A stretch of 64,000 nucleotides of DNA from Marivirga salinae. GTDB taxonomy: Bacteria > Bacteroidota > Bacteroidia > Cytophagales > Cyclobacteriaceae. A model generated the notes under the pieces. That model saw only the letters and a program-made list of their open reading frames with translations, was not told the origin of the DNA and made no database searches. The position numbers were made by a program, and so were the translations under genes. This document shows, piece after piece, positions 18,051-27,700 of the stretch; positions within the stretch are counted from its first letter, which is position 1, and every line of letters starts with the position of its first letter. The stretch is from assembly GCF_030503855.1 (NCBI RefSeq), contig NZ_CP129971.1:4030001-4094000 (forward strand). The letters run 5' to 3'.

Positions 18051-18415
18051 GTAAAAAAACAGTAATTATAGGCGCTACTACCAATCCTTCAAGATACGCA
18101 TATTTCGCTGCGGATAGATTAACCAATTCTGGACATGAAATTGTACCAGTAGGCATTAAAAAAGGAGAAGTTTTTGGTGAAGAAATTTTAGATATCAGAA
18201 AATCACCAAAAGTAGATAATGTGGATACCATTACACTTTATTTAGGTGCGAGACATCAACCTGAATATTATGATTATTTACTCAGTCTTAACCCCAAAAG
18301 AATCATTTTCAATCCTGGAACTGAAAATCCTGAATTGGTTAAATTAGCTAATGAAAAAGGCATAGAAACAGAAAATGCTTGTACTCTTGTAATGCTGGGA
18401 AGCGGGGTTTACTAA
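18047..18415 (+). CDS. CoA-binding domain protein
   Basis: 122-residue single-domain Rossmann protein of the CoA_binding_2 type: KKTVIIGATTNPSRYAYFAA at the N-terminus, then FNPGTENPELVKLANEKGIE and the C-terminal ENACTLVMLGSG. It binds CoA or a related nucleotide in characterised relatives; its role is unknown. The start codon overlaps the stop of the FAD-enzyme gene, so they are expressed together. Only 8 bp separate it from the convergent toxin gene, and its likely terminator lies inside that gene. Confidence 0.88.
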   Translation: MSKKTVIIGATTNPSRYAYFAADRLTNSGHEIVPVGIKKGEVFGEEILDIRKSPKVDNVDTITLYLGARHQPEYYDYLLSLNPKRIIFNPGTENPELVKLANEKGIETENACTLVMLGSGVY

Positions 18416-18423
18416 TAAACAAC

Positions 18424-18837
18424 TTAAACTTTCTGAGCAATAAACTCACTAGAATTCAAGACTTCTATTTCAGCGAAATAGAAGTCATTTTTATCTTCAG
18501 TCAATATTACATTACACCCAATTCTTTCAGCAGCATAATATTCAAACCCATCCTCCAATTCATGGATTTTTTTATTCGTTAATGCTTTTTCAACTCCATC
18601 TTGATCGACATCAGCAATTTTAATGTGTTGGCATAATAAAGTTATTTTCTCTTTTGCTTTAGCTTCACTCACTTTCTTGGATGCAAAGAAAAAAGCAATT
18701 GCTAAGCAAATGGGTGAAGTATAAAATTGAAAATTGGATTTCCCTGCTAAACTTAAGATTCTAGCACTGTGGTTAAATAGAGGGTATTCTTTATTGAGTA
18801 CAGACACAATAATGTTGGCATCCAAAAAGACTTTCAT
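18424..18837 (-). CDS. PIN-domain toxin (VapC-like)
   Basis: 137-residue putative ribonuclease. The first acidic residue is in MKVFLDANIIVSVLN (D6), and the distal acids are in HELEDGFEYYAAERIGC and LTEDKNDFYF, the usual PIN quartet. It overlaps the upstream small gene by 4 bp, the standard toxin-antitoxin arrangement with the antitoxin first. VapC-like toxins cleave tRNA or rRNA when the antitoxin is degraded; the target here is unknown. Confidence 0.85.
   Translation of the reverse strand: MKVFLDANIIVSVLNKEYPLFNHSARILSLAGKSNFQFYTSPICLAIAFFFASKKVSEAKAKEKITLLCQHIKIADVDQDGVEKALTNKKIHELEDGFEYYAAERIGCNVILTEDKNDFYFAEIEVLNSSEFIAQKV
18460..18486 (+). terminator. Intrinsic terminator embedded in the convergent toxin gene
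   Basis: Perfect 11-bp stem gacttctattt / aaatagaagtc with a 5-nt loop, followed by ATTTTTA on the plus strand, 45 bp after the CoA-binding gene. It lies within the coding 3' end of the PIN toxin gene, so the same bases serve both. Confidence 0.6.
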
Positions 18838-19091
18838 TTTTTGGAAGATAAATATTCAGCTTTCATATCCTTTCTTTTTCGGGCTTTAGTGTGATATTCA
18901 GCCTTTCCTTCTGCCACTTGATTAACCCAATCAGCAACTGGTAATTCATCCAAAGATTTGTATTCCCCAGTAGTGATTTGCTTATAAAGGAACTCTGTAA
19001 GGCGAGATAAACTGATGTTGTTTTGCTCAGCAAACTGCTTAGCCTTGCCAATTATTTCTTCATTAAAAGATAAAGTTACTTTAGTGTCCAT
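18834..19091 (-). CDS. DUF6364-type antitoxin
   Basis: 85-residue protein starting MDTKVTLSFNEEIIGKAKQFAEQ, which looks like a ribbon-helix-helix DNA-binding N-terminus (beta strand KVTLSF, then two helices), with a basic, flexible C-terminus (KARKRKDMKAEYLSSKK) for toxin binding. It resembles the DUF6364 antitoxin family. It overlaps the PIN toxin by 4 bp. Autoregulation is expected from the fold; the upstream 92 bp are AT-rich with no clear operator. Confidence 0.8.
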   Translation of the reverse strand: MDTKVTLSFNEEIIGKAKQFAEQNNISLSRLTEFLYKQITTGEYKSLDELPVADWVNQVAEGKAEYHTKARKRKDMKAEYLSSKK

Positions 19092-19183
19092 AATCCATTC
19101 AATTTTATACCACTAATATAAAATATTAATACGTATAAAAAATAGCAGTTGAAAATCTAGGAGAATTCCATCATGATAACCAT

Positions 19184-20281
19184 CTATAAAGCCCCTTTAG
19201 TAGAAGGCAAATCATTCAAACGGCTTTCATCACGGCTAACTGCCATTTTAATAGCTCTTGCCCAACCTTTGAAAATGGCTTCAATTTTATGGTGTTCATT
19301 ATCACCGCTTACCTGAATATCTAAATTACATTGAGCAGCATCAGAGAAAGATTTAAAAAAATGGAAGAACATTTCAGTTGGCATATCCCCAACCATTTCC
19401 CTTTTAAATTCTGCTTTCCAATTAATCCATGGTCTTCCGCCAAAATCTATTGCCACCTGAGCTAAAGCATCATCCATAGGCAAAAGAAAACCATAACGAT
19501 AAATTCCTTTCTTATTACCTAAAGCTTGTTTAAAAGCCTCTCCTAAAGCCAAAGCAGTATCTTCAATGGTGTGGTGTTCATCCACTTCCAAATCACCATT
19601 GACTTGAATAGATAAATCTAAACCACCATGTTTGCCCAATTGGTCCAACATATGGTCAAAGAACTTCAATCCAGTAGAATTCTCTGCTTTTCCACTACCA
19701 TCCAAATTTAAATCAATTTTGATATCTGTTTCATTAGTCTTACGAGAAATAGAAGCTATCCTAGCTGGCATAACTAAATATCGAGCAATCTCGCTCCAAT
19801 CTTTGGATGTAAAAGTTGCTTCAGGCAATTCTTCACCTATAAAAATAGATTTCGCACCCAAATTTTGAGCTAATTGGACATCTGTTTTACGATCACCTAT
19901 CACATAGCTATTGGCAAGATCATATTCATCGGAATAGTATTTTTTCAACATAGCAGTACCTGGCTTGCGTGTATCCTTTCCCTCGTTCTCAAAACTCCTA
20001 TCAATATGTTGCTCTTCAAAAGTAATTCCTTCAATTTCCAATTGCTTCAACATTTTATTGTGAGCAGGCCAAAAAGTGTCTTCAGGGTATGAATCCGTTC
20101 CAAGTCCATCTTGATTGGTCACCATCACTAATTCATAATCTGAATTTTGAGCAATAAATTGTAGCGCACTGATAGCAAAAGGTAAGAATTCCAACTTTTC
20201 TAAAGAGTCAACTTGAAAATCGGTTGGCGGTTCTTGAATAATAGTTCCGTCTCTATCTATAAATAATACTTTTTTCTTCAT
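19184..20281 (-). CDS. hisB: Bifunctional histidinol-phosphatase / imidazoleglycerol-phosphate dehydratase
   Basis: 365 residues, two domains for two steps of histidine synthesis. Residues 1-165 are a HAD phosphatase with [12 protein letters not shown] (D9, D11) and a C-terminal [16 protein letters not shown]. Residues ~170-365 are the dehydratase with [35 protein letters not shown] and [15 protein letters not shown], the metal-binding His motifs. No other his genes are in the window. Both active sites look intact. Confidence 0.95.
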   Translation of the reverse strand: MKKKVLFIDRDGTIIQEPPTDFQVDSLEKLEFLPFAISALQFIAQNSDYELVMVTNQDGLGTDSYPEDTFWPAHNKMLKQLEIEGITFEEQHIDRSFENEGKDTRKPGTAMLKKYYSDEYDLANSYVIGDRKTDVQLAQNLGAKSIFIGEELPEATFTSKDWSEIARYLVMPARIASISRKTNETDIKIDLNLDGSGKAENSTGLKFFDHMLDQLGKHGGLDLSIQVNGDLEVDEHHTIEDTALALGEAFKQALGNKKGIYRYGFLLPMDDALAQVAIDFGGRPWINWKAEFKREMVGDMPTEMFFHFFKSFSDAAQCNLDIQVSGDNEHHKIEAIFKGWARAIKMAVSRDESRLNDLPSTKGAL

Positions 20282-20490
20282 TTGAATTTAATTGAGATTC
20301 CAAAATTAGGAAATAGAATTTGATTTGAAACAGATTAAAGAAAATCATGCGAGGATATAATTTGTAAGTGGTCTGAATTGTTTTGTTTATAGATAAATTT
20401 CAAAATTTTATCGAATTATTCATAATGAAAGATGGTAAGTAAGTTTTTTACTATATATTCAAGATTTGAAGAAAGAACAACAAATACTAT

Positions 20491-22656
20491 ATGCAAGTAA
20501 AACTTATCTCAGGGATATTTATAAGTACATTTTTACTATTTTTTTCACACTCAGTCTTAAGTCAGAAAGTCACGCTACACGAGGTTAATAAAGAATATCA
20601 AATTGGAAAATCTCTTCAAATAATTGTAGATGAAGAAAAAACGATCAGTTTTGATGAAATCAAGTCAGGAAAACATGATGATGAATTTAAGAAGAGTGAA
20701 GTTGATGTACCAAATTACGCCTATTTAGATGCTAATTTTTGGTTCAAAATAAATTTAGATGATCAGTCTTCCGCAGACAACCGATGGTATTTAGAAAGTT
20801 CTCGTACTCAAATCGATACCATTAAAGTTTACTTCCAAAATGAAAATGGTGATTTTACTGAATATGCATCAGGTGATTTATATCCTTATGATAGCAGAAT
20901 AATCAAACATAAAGATTTTGTTTTCCCTATCCCCAAAACCAAAAATGGCAAACAAGTTATTTATATTTGGTGTAAAGGTAATTTTTCAAAGCAGTTTCCA
21001 TTCACCATAATTGAAGAACGTACTTTTGCTGAAGCTTCTCATAAAACTGACCTCACAATGGGAATTTTATTTGGAGTTTTTATTGCCATGGTGATTTATA
21101 ACTTATTGCTATTCTTCAGCCTTCGAAGTCTCACCTATTTATATTATGTCTTATATATGGGCAGTTTTCTGCTTGCTATGATGGCATTGACAGGCTATGG
21201 CTACGAAATGCTATTCAATTATTGGTTGCGTTTTGCCAATATCAGCAATATGTTCTTCATTGCCTTAACCGTACTTTTTGCCAGTCAATTTACTAGGAGG
21301 TTCTTGGCCGTTAAAAAATATTCAACGTTTTTTCATTATGCGCTTTTTGCGCCTGAAGTGTACAGCATCTTTTTAATTATTGTTAGCTTAACAGGAATAT
21401 GGGTAGATGGATTTGTTCTATTTGCTAGCAAATCAGCTGCTTACTGTGGCATGATAGGTGTTATAGTTTTCCTTCCAACAGGTATTGGAATTTATAGAAA
21501 AGGTTCACGACCAGCTTACTTCTATTTAGTGGCTTGGACGGCTCTTTTTGTAGGAGTAATTATTTATGTCCTGAAAAACAATGCGATTCTACCTCAGAAC
21601 ACCTTTACTGATATGAGTATTATCATTGGAGCAGTTGCAGAAGCAATTTTATTATCATTAGGAATGGCTGATAGAATTAAAACACTTGAAAAGGAACAAA
21701 GAGCGGCAAGAGATAAAATGATTAGTACACTTCAAGAAAATGAAGACTTGATTAAAAATCAGAATCAGATTTTAGAGCAAAAAGTGGCTGAGCGTACTAG
21801 CGAGATTATGGAGAAGAATGTAGAAATTGAACAGCAACTCGAAGAAATTGCCGCTCAACGAGATATGTTATCCGCTACAAAAATGGAGTTAGAAAGACAA
21901 AATGATAATGTGACTTCCAGTATTAATTATGCACAACGTATTCAAAAAGCAATGCTCCCACAAGAAGACCGGATTCATCATGTTTTCAGAGAAAGCTTTA
22001 TCATGTTCAGACCTAGAGATATTGTAAGTGGTGACTTCTATTGGTACACTGAAATTGAAGGCAAGAAAATATTCACTGTTGCAGATTGTACGGGTCATGG
22101 AGTTCCTGGAGCATTTATGAGTATGATTGGAATTAATTTATTAAATGAAATTATCAATGTGAGGAATGTAACTGATTCAGGAAATATTTTATATAAGTTG
22201 AATGAGGGCGTTCAAAAATCATTGAGCCAAGAATCTTCAAGCAATAAAGATGGAATGGACATGACTTTAATCGTTTTAGATGAGGAAAAGAAAACCATCC
22301 AATTCTCTGGAGCCAAAAATCCATTGATTTATGTGAAAAACGGAGAATTTAACATCATAAAAGGAAATAACAATCCAATTGGAGGGATTTCCAAAAATGG
22401 CAATAGGGATTACGATACACATACCATTTCCTATGAAAAAGATATGATGATCTATATGTTTTCTGATGGCTTCCAAGATCAATTTGGAGGACCAGATGAC
22501 AGGAAATTTATGGTTAAAAGATTTAAGCAGATACTTCATGATATTGCAGAAAAGCCTACCGAAAAGCAGCTTACCATTCTTAATCAGGAATTGGATGATT
22601 GGATGAAAAACACCAGACAACTTGATGATATTTTAGTGGCAGGAATAAGGCTGTAA
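20491..22656 (+). CDS. 7TMR-DISM receptor with SpoIIE-type phosphatase
   Basis: 721-residue signalling protein. A signal peptide (MQVKLISGIFISTFLLFFSHS) leads to an extracytoplasmic DISM sensor domain at about 40-180. Seven hydrophobic segments follow at ~190-390 (7TMR-DISM), then a coiled coil at ~395-480 and a PP2C/SpoIIE domain at ~490-721 with VSGDFYWYTEI, VADCTGHGVPGAFMSMIG and MFSDGFQDQFGG carrying the metal-binding acids. It should dephosphorylate an anti-anti-sigma-type partner in response to an external ligand. No such partner is nearby. Monocistronic, with a strong terminator after it. Confidence 0.9.
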   Translation: MQVKLISGIFISTFLLFFSHSVLSQKVTLHEVNKEYQIGKSLQIIVDEEKTISFDEIKSGKHDDEFKKSEVDVPNYAYLDANFWFKINLDDQSSADNRWYLESSRTQIDTIKVYFQNENGDFTEYASGDLYPYDSRIIKHKDFVFPIPKTKNGKQVIYIWCKGNFSKQFPFTIIEERTFAEASHKTDLTMGILFGVFIAMVIYNLLLFFSLRSLTYLYYVLYMGSFLLAMMALTGYGYEMLFNYWLRFANISNMFFIALTVLFASQFTRRFLAVKKYSTFFHYALFAPEVYSIFLIIVSLTGIWVDGFVLFASKSAAYCGMIGVIVFLPTGIGIYRKGSRPAYFYLVAWTALFVGVIIYVLKNNAILPQNTFTDMSIIIGAVAEAILLSLGMADRIKTLEKEQRAARDKMISTLQENEDLIKNQNQILEQKVAERTSEIMEKNVEIEQQLEEIAAQRDMLSATKMELERQNDNVTSSINYAQRIQKAMLPQEDRIHHVFRESFIMFRPRDIVSGDFYWYTEIEGKKIFTVADCTGHGVPGAFMSMIGINLLNEIINVRNVTDSGNILYKLNEGVQKSLSQESSSNKDGMDMTLIVLDEEKKTIQFSGAKNPLIYVKNGEFNIIKGNNNPIGGISKNGNRDYDTHTISYEKDMMIYMFSDGFQDQFGGPDDRKFMVKRFKQILHDIAEKPTEKQLTILNQELDDWMKNTRQLDDILVAGIRL

Positions 22657-22685
22657 ATTAACTATTAATTCATCCCACCAAAAAA

Positions 22686-22719
22686 AATGCCCATTCAAAT
22701 TTGAGTTTGAATGGGCATT
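22686..22719. terminator. Bidirectional terminator
   Basis: Perfect 14-bp stem aatgcccattcaaa / tttgaatgggcatt with a 6-nt loop, 30 bp past the phosphatase stop and 60 bp past the end of the convergent DUF4920 gene. An A-run precedes it on the plus strand. Confidence 0.85.
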
Positions 22720-22778
22720 CTAATTAAAAAGTTCTTATGTCATAAATCAACTCACACGAACTTAGAAACTTCAGTACT

Positions 22779-23291
22779 TTAATCCATCAATTTCACACCA
22801 GAAGCAATGAATTTGTAATCCATTTTTGGTTCTTTAATTTGAGCAATTTCTTCATCAGATTTACCGCCATCTTCAGCAAAATGCTTTAAGGTTTCTACAT
22901 CAGTTTCCTCTTTTTTAGCAACGCCACTCATTCTCACTGATTTTCCAGCCAAATCTTTAGGCATAAAAAATCCATAATCTTTGAAAGTAACTCGCATAGA
23001 TTCACCATTTGGCAAATCAACTTTCATCCAGCAGCCTTTAGCTTGACAAACTTCAGTTACTTTGACTTCAACTACAGCAATCAAAGAATCTGAATTTTCC
23101 ATTTCACTCACCAAATTTATTAATTTGATCTCTTCTTCAACATCAAAAGATTCGCCTAGAAACTCATCTTCCTTCTCCTCTTCATCTACTTCCGTTTTTT
23201 TAACCTCATCATTCTTTTCTGAACTTTCTTTTTGATTACATGCAGCAACCACTACTGCTAATACTACAAACGATAATAATATTTTTTTCAT
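22779..23291 (-). CDS. DUF4920 lipoprotein
   Basis: 170 residues with a lipoprotein signal, lipobox Cys18 (MKKILLSFVVLAVVVAACN), then a 35-residue acidic linker rich in Glu and Lys. The conserved DUF4920 core is visible as VCQAKGCWMKVDLPNG and VTFKDYGFFMPKDLAGK, near residues 82-120. The CxxxxCW pair hints at a metal or redox site, but the family has no established function. Probably anchored in the periplasm. Confidence 0.88.
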   Translation of the reverse strand: MKKILLSFVVLAVVVAACNQKESSEKNDEVKKTEVDEEEKEDEFLGESFDVEEEIKLINLVSEMENSDSLIAVVEVKVTEVCQAKGCWMKVDLPNGESMRVTFKDYGFFMPKDLAGKSVRMSGVAKKEETDVETLKHFAEDGGKSDEEIAQIKEPKMDYKFIASGVKLMD

Positions 23292-23411
23292 AAGATTTTA
23301 GATTTTGGATACGAAGGTAAATTTTATATCGTTAAGAAAAAAGAAGAATATAAATGCAACTTTTTAGGGTTTGGCATAATCATTGTAAAAGAGATTTATA
23401 AATAGGATAAA

Positions 23412-23591
23412 ATGGAAAAAAGTAAAAACTTGAGCCAAAACTTCTTCCTAGCTATTGGGATTGTAGTCGGTATATTGATTTTCCTTTTGGGTTCACAACT
23501 CAATGCTAATTTAAGCCATGCTCAAAAGCAGGAGTTCAAAAATGAACAGTTGAAAGAACCGAATCCTATTGTAAAGAAATTTTTTAGTTAA
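23412..23591 (+). CDS. Small single-pass membrane protein, 59 residues
   Basis: ATG at 23412, TAA at 23589-23591. The sequence begins MEKSKNLSQNFFLAIGIVV, has one hydrophobic segment at about residues 11-31 and a polar, basic C-terminus ending VKKFFS. It is preceded by AT-rich DNA with an aggata element 6 bp before the start, and a UUCG-capped terminator follows 32 bp later. The unit of start, membrane segment and terminator supports a real gene. No family recognised. Confidence 0.6.
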   Translation: MEKSKNLSQNFFLAIGIVVGILIFLLGSQLNANLSHAQKQEFKNEQLKEPNPIVKKFFS

Positions 23592-23623
23592 TTTAGTTTA
23601 GTGATTAGTTGGTTAATGATTAG

Positions 23624-23641
23624 AGGTGCCTTCGGGCACCT
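23624..23641 (+). terminator. UUCG-tetraloop terminator
   Basis: 7-bp stem aggtgcc / ggcacct closed by a UUCG tetraloop, followed by seven T. Classic intrinsic terminator for the 59-residue gene. Confidence 0.9.
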
Positions 23642-23727
23642 TTTTTTGTGCAAAATTCTTCAATCCTAAATCTTCATAATTATTGCTTTATCGGTTTTCA
23701 GATTGATCTTTTGTTACCGGCGCATAA

Positions 23728-23761
23728 AAAACCCCCTTTAAAATTAATTAAAGGGGTTTTT
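23728..23761 (-). terminator. Terminator adjoining tRNA-Pro relic
   Basis: Inverted repeat aaaaaacccccttta / ttaaaggggttttt, with a T-run on the minus strand. It sits immediately downstream (minus direction) of the tRNA-Pro 3'-end relic at 23762, as a tRNA terminator would. Confidence 0.7.
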
Positions 23762-23997
23762 AGTCGGGGTGGCAGGATTGCAACTTTATAAAATTACCTA
23801 CTGAACACCAATAACTTACAGCCTTCTTTTTTTTATATGCACACCTAATCGTACACTGCGTAATTGTTGTAGATTAGTTGTTTTGATCATCAAAACAAAG
23901 AGCCAAAAATAATTTTTATTTCCTTTTAATAGTATAAATATACAAAAAAAAGGGCAAATTTTATGAATAGAAGTAGTGGATTTCTGGACTAGAAGCC
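23762..23997 (-). repeat. att-like relic A: tRNA-Pro 3' end plus ~235-bp flank
   Basis: Begins with the 17-bp string gtcggggtggcaggatt, identical to the 3' end of tRNA-Pro at 48413-48486, then diverges (ttgcaact in place of ttcgaacc). At 174 bp inward lies a conserved block aaatataca...aagggcaaattttat (23936-23965) and tttctggactagaa. The same arrangement with the same spacing recurs at 30993-31230. Interpreted as one boundary of an integrated element; no integrase gene is seen. Confidence 0.6.
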
Positions 23998-24089
23998 GCT
24001 GTTTGATTAAATATACAATTTTCTCTTAATCCTAAAATAGCTTTGCACTCTGATTCGAGAATAATGATTTTCCCATAGTTTTTTAGAGA

Positions 24090-24385
24090 TAAGATTTTTC
24101 TTATATACATGCTAAGGAAACTGATTTCATATGCTCAGGTGCGGTCGTTCTTTATTGTATCAGATTATTGCCAGAGTAAGCAATTCACTAGCTTCTCTCA
24201 TACAATCTACTTGATAGCAATTCAAATTCCCTTGCTTTATAATTCCATTCACTCGTTCTGCAATGGTATACTCTAGTGGATTATTGTTTTCATTCATACT
24301 AATTTTGAATCCTTAATCCTGTAATAAGTTTACTGAGTTGTAACTGCAGTTTTTCTGTTTAATATTTTCATGGATAGTGATTAAT
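24090..24385 (-). pseudogene. Decayed IS3-family transposase (OrfB C-terminus)
   Basis: Minus-strand translation gives the hallmark end of an IS3/IS150 DDE transposase: QKNCSYNSVNLLQD, then GFKISMNENNNPLEYTIAER and VNGIIK, and finally YNKERPHLSI and FP-HVYKK. The DDE-domain Glu lies in the ENNNPLEYTIAE region. At least three in-frame stops interrupt it (for example after LLQD and after LTLAII) and the upstream two thirds are missing. No terminal inverted repeats are evident. It marks past insertion activity in the accessory segment. Confidence 0.75.
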
Positions 24386-24733
24386 ATAAATCGAAATGAT
24401 ATATAGTACAAGTTGCTTGTTTTTTGGGAGATATTATTTTTAGAATACTGCAAGCCTATGACTGTGATGGGTGGGGAAGAGAACGCATCGGCCTTTTCTG
24501 CTCCTAATAGCTACTATTCATGTGCAAGTTATTGTTTTTGGTCTACTTTCTTTAGGGCAGCTACTGGCCTTACTTCTATAAAGTATCAGTACTTGATTCG
24601 ATTAATAGAGGCAAATTTAACACTAATATTTAATCTAAGAGGTAATGGAATTTATTGGCTCACAAATAATTAAAATGTCTTCATTCTTTTCAAGATATTG
24701 ATTTACTTGCGCCTTAATTTAATCCATTCATAA
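24386..24733. other. Non-coding stretch before the giant gene
   Basis: About 350 bp without a convincing gene. A short open frame at 24413-24673 has no family resemblance and no ribosome site. The last 60 bp are AT-rich and presumably hold the promoter of the 1972-residue gene, but no clear TAnnTTTG element is visible. Confidence 0.5.
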
Positions 24734-27700
24734 ATGAAAAAGTGCCTTTTTTTGTCTTTTGTATTTTTGATATTATTACAGACAATCGCTAAACCTCAAG
24801 CTATTGATGAAAATTTTAAGCCCATAATAGGAGGTGCGGTTTATGTTAGAGATGCAGCTCTTCAATCAGATGATAAATTACTAATTTCTGGGAATTTTTT
24901 GCTTGCTGGTGAAACGCTAGTAAAAAAATTTATTAGATTAAATGCTGATGGAAGTGTGGACGAAACATTTAATTTGGATGAAGGATTTGATGGTCAGGTT
25001 TTTAAGTTTGCTGTTCGATCTGATGGCAAAATACTTGTATTTGTTAGATATAGCGATAGTTTTCAAACTGATCTGATACTATTGAATGGTGATGGCTCCA
25101 TTGACCAGAATTCTAATTTTGGTCAACAAGGTTATTTAAATGTAGGTGATTTACTTTTTGATGGTGATAATCGACTGTACGTTGCAAATTATAGTGAAAT
25201 AATTAGGTTTAATAGTGATGGTTCCGTTGATGACTCTTTTTCTATTAAGTGCTCTAATAGGATTAGAAAGATTGACCTTACACCAGATGATAAATTGCTG
25301 GTTTCAGGAGAATTTAGCACTATTAATGGCATAGCTAAAAATGACATGGCACGTTTTGCCCTCGATGGAAGTATAGACAATACTTTTGATATTGGTGAAG
25401 GTGCAGATACCAATATATCTAATTTCGAAATACTACCCTCTGGAAAGTATTTGATCACAGGAAGGTTTAGTTCTGTCTCAGGTATTCCGTATAATCAGCT
25501 TGCTAGACTTAATAATGATGGTACTGTTGACAATACTTTCAATAGCAATGCAGGTTTTAACTCAGGAAATTTCATTGAAGACTTAGTGGTGGATGGCTCA
25601 GGTAGAATAGTGCTTGGGGGTAATTTTCAATATCCTAGGACTAGAATTGTTAGGCTTCTGGAAGATGGGACCGTTGATAATTCATTTGATGTAGGATCAG
25701 GATTTAAGTCTGAACGTACGACTGCATCATTACCTAAGGTTTTCGTAAAAAGCGATGGAAAAATTATTGCAGTAGGTAATTTCACGAATTTTAATGGAAG
25801 CCAGAGATTAGGTGTTGCTACCTTATTGACAGATGGCAGTCTTGATGTAGCTTATAATGCGATGCTTGCTGCAACCCCTTTGGTAGATGTTAATGCTATA
25901 CAGACTGATGGTAAGGTGTTGATTGGTGGAAGTTTCTTTAGAGTAGGCAGTACTGAGCGGGTTAACTTGGCACGTTTAAATACCGATGGTACAATTGACG
26001 AAAGCTTTGATGCTGGTAAAGGCCCTAACCAGCGAGTACATTCGATGGCCATTCAAGCTGATGGTAAGATATTACTCGGGGGAGAGTTCAGCGAAGTTAA
26101 TGGTTCTATTGAGAGGGGGCTAGTACGTCTCAATAGCAATGGGCAAATTGATCCCTCTTTTTCAACCCACTTGTCACGAGTTTATTCATCAGATGGTGTT
26201 TTTAAATTTCATATTCAGGCAGATGGTAAAATTATTATTGGCGGTGGCTTCAGATCGATTAACGGAACAGACAGAAATCATTTTGCTCGTTTGAATCCAG
26301 ACGGTTCTTTAGATGCTTCATTCAATGCGAATGACGACATTCCTGGCAGAGTGCGTGCTATGAAAGTTTTGCCCAATGGTAATATTCTAGTTGCTGGATA
26401 CAACCCGAACAATCCAGGATTTATTAGCATGCGTGACAGTGATGGAAATTCGCTAACTTCTTTTACAGCACCTAATATGGATTTACCTGGAATTTCCGCC
26501 ATTGAAATTCAGCCAGATGGAAAGATAGTTGTTGGCGGGGCTTCAGCAAATGGTAGTGGTCTATTGGTTGGTTCCAATTTATTTCGCTTAAATCAAGATG
26601 GATCCTTAGATAATACATTTGAAAAAAGAAGTGGTCTCGGTAAAATATCAGAAATTGCTGCACTTCCAGGTGGAGATTTATTAATTGGGGATCATTATGA
26701 GGGTGGATTATTTCGATATAGTAAAGATGGTGTGTTAGATGCCGATTTTCACTGGTCAATTAATGGGAGCATAATTAGTATATCTGACTATAACGAAAGT
26801 TTTATCCTGAGTGGTGCCTTTACTAAAATTGGTGAAAGTACTTCAGTCTATAGCATAGCTAAATTAAATTCTACTTTGGTTAATGCACCTTCTGAATTAA
26901 CTATTGCTGAAGAATCTCCCATCCTTAGCTGGAAAGATAATGCTACTGATGAAACTGGCGTTAATGTTTATCGAAGCACGGAGGGAAACACTGTATTTAC
27001 TCAAGTAGCTTCGCTTGGAGCAAATGAAACTTCTTTTGAGGATACTGATTTTCAAAGTGGTGTGCAATATTATTATAAAGTAAGAGCGGTGAGAAATGGG
27101 GAAAAATCTTCCTTTTCTATCACTGAAGCTTTTCCAACCATTGAAGTTCCGAAAGTTGAAGGTTTGAAATTTAACCAAGTAAGTTCAAATTCCATAGAGT
27201 TAAAATGGTCCTACATAAATGATAATTCGGATTATACCAAAATTGTAAGAACCGAAGATGGATTGGCTGATGTGACTACATATCTGAAGAATTACCCGAG
27301 CACATTTAAAAGTACAGGTTTAGAACCAGGCACTGAATATACCTTTACGCTCACCAAGCAAAATAAATTCGGGGTTTCTGAGCCAGTAAGTATAACGGTG
27401 AGTACACTTTCACAAGGCTTAAAGCGCACAGAAGCAATTTCCTTTGTTTTAGGAGGAGAAGCCTATATAGGTTTGGGACGAAATGAAACAGGGCTTCTTC
27501 AGGATTTCTTGAAAATGGATATCTCCGATAATTCGACCTTGCCAGTGAGCCCTTTACCCGGGCCAGCGAGGAAAAATGCTATTGCTTTTGTCCTAAATCA
27601 AAAAGCGTATGTAGGATTAGGTGAAGATGCATTTGGGAACTACCTGAAAGATATGTATCAATATAATCCAATGGATAATAGCTGGACTGAATTAAATGAA

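Noticed and set aside
24413..24673. 86-residue open frame before the giant gene
   Set aside because: No ribosome site, no recognisable family, unusual composition; likely chance in the non-coding upstream region.
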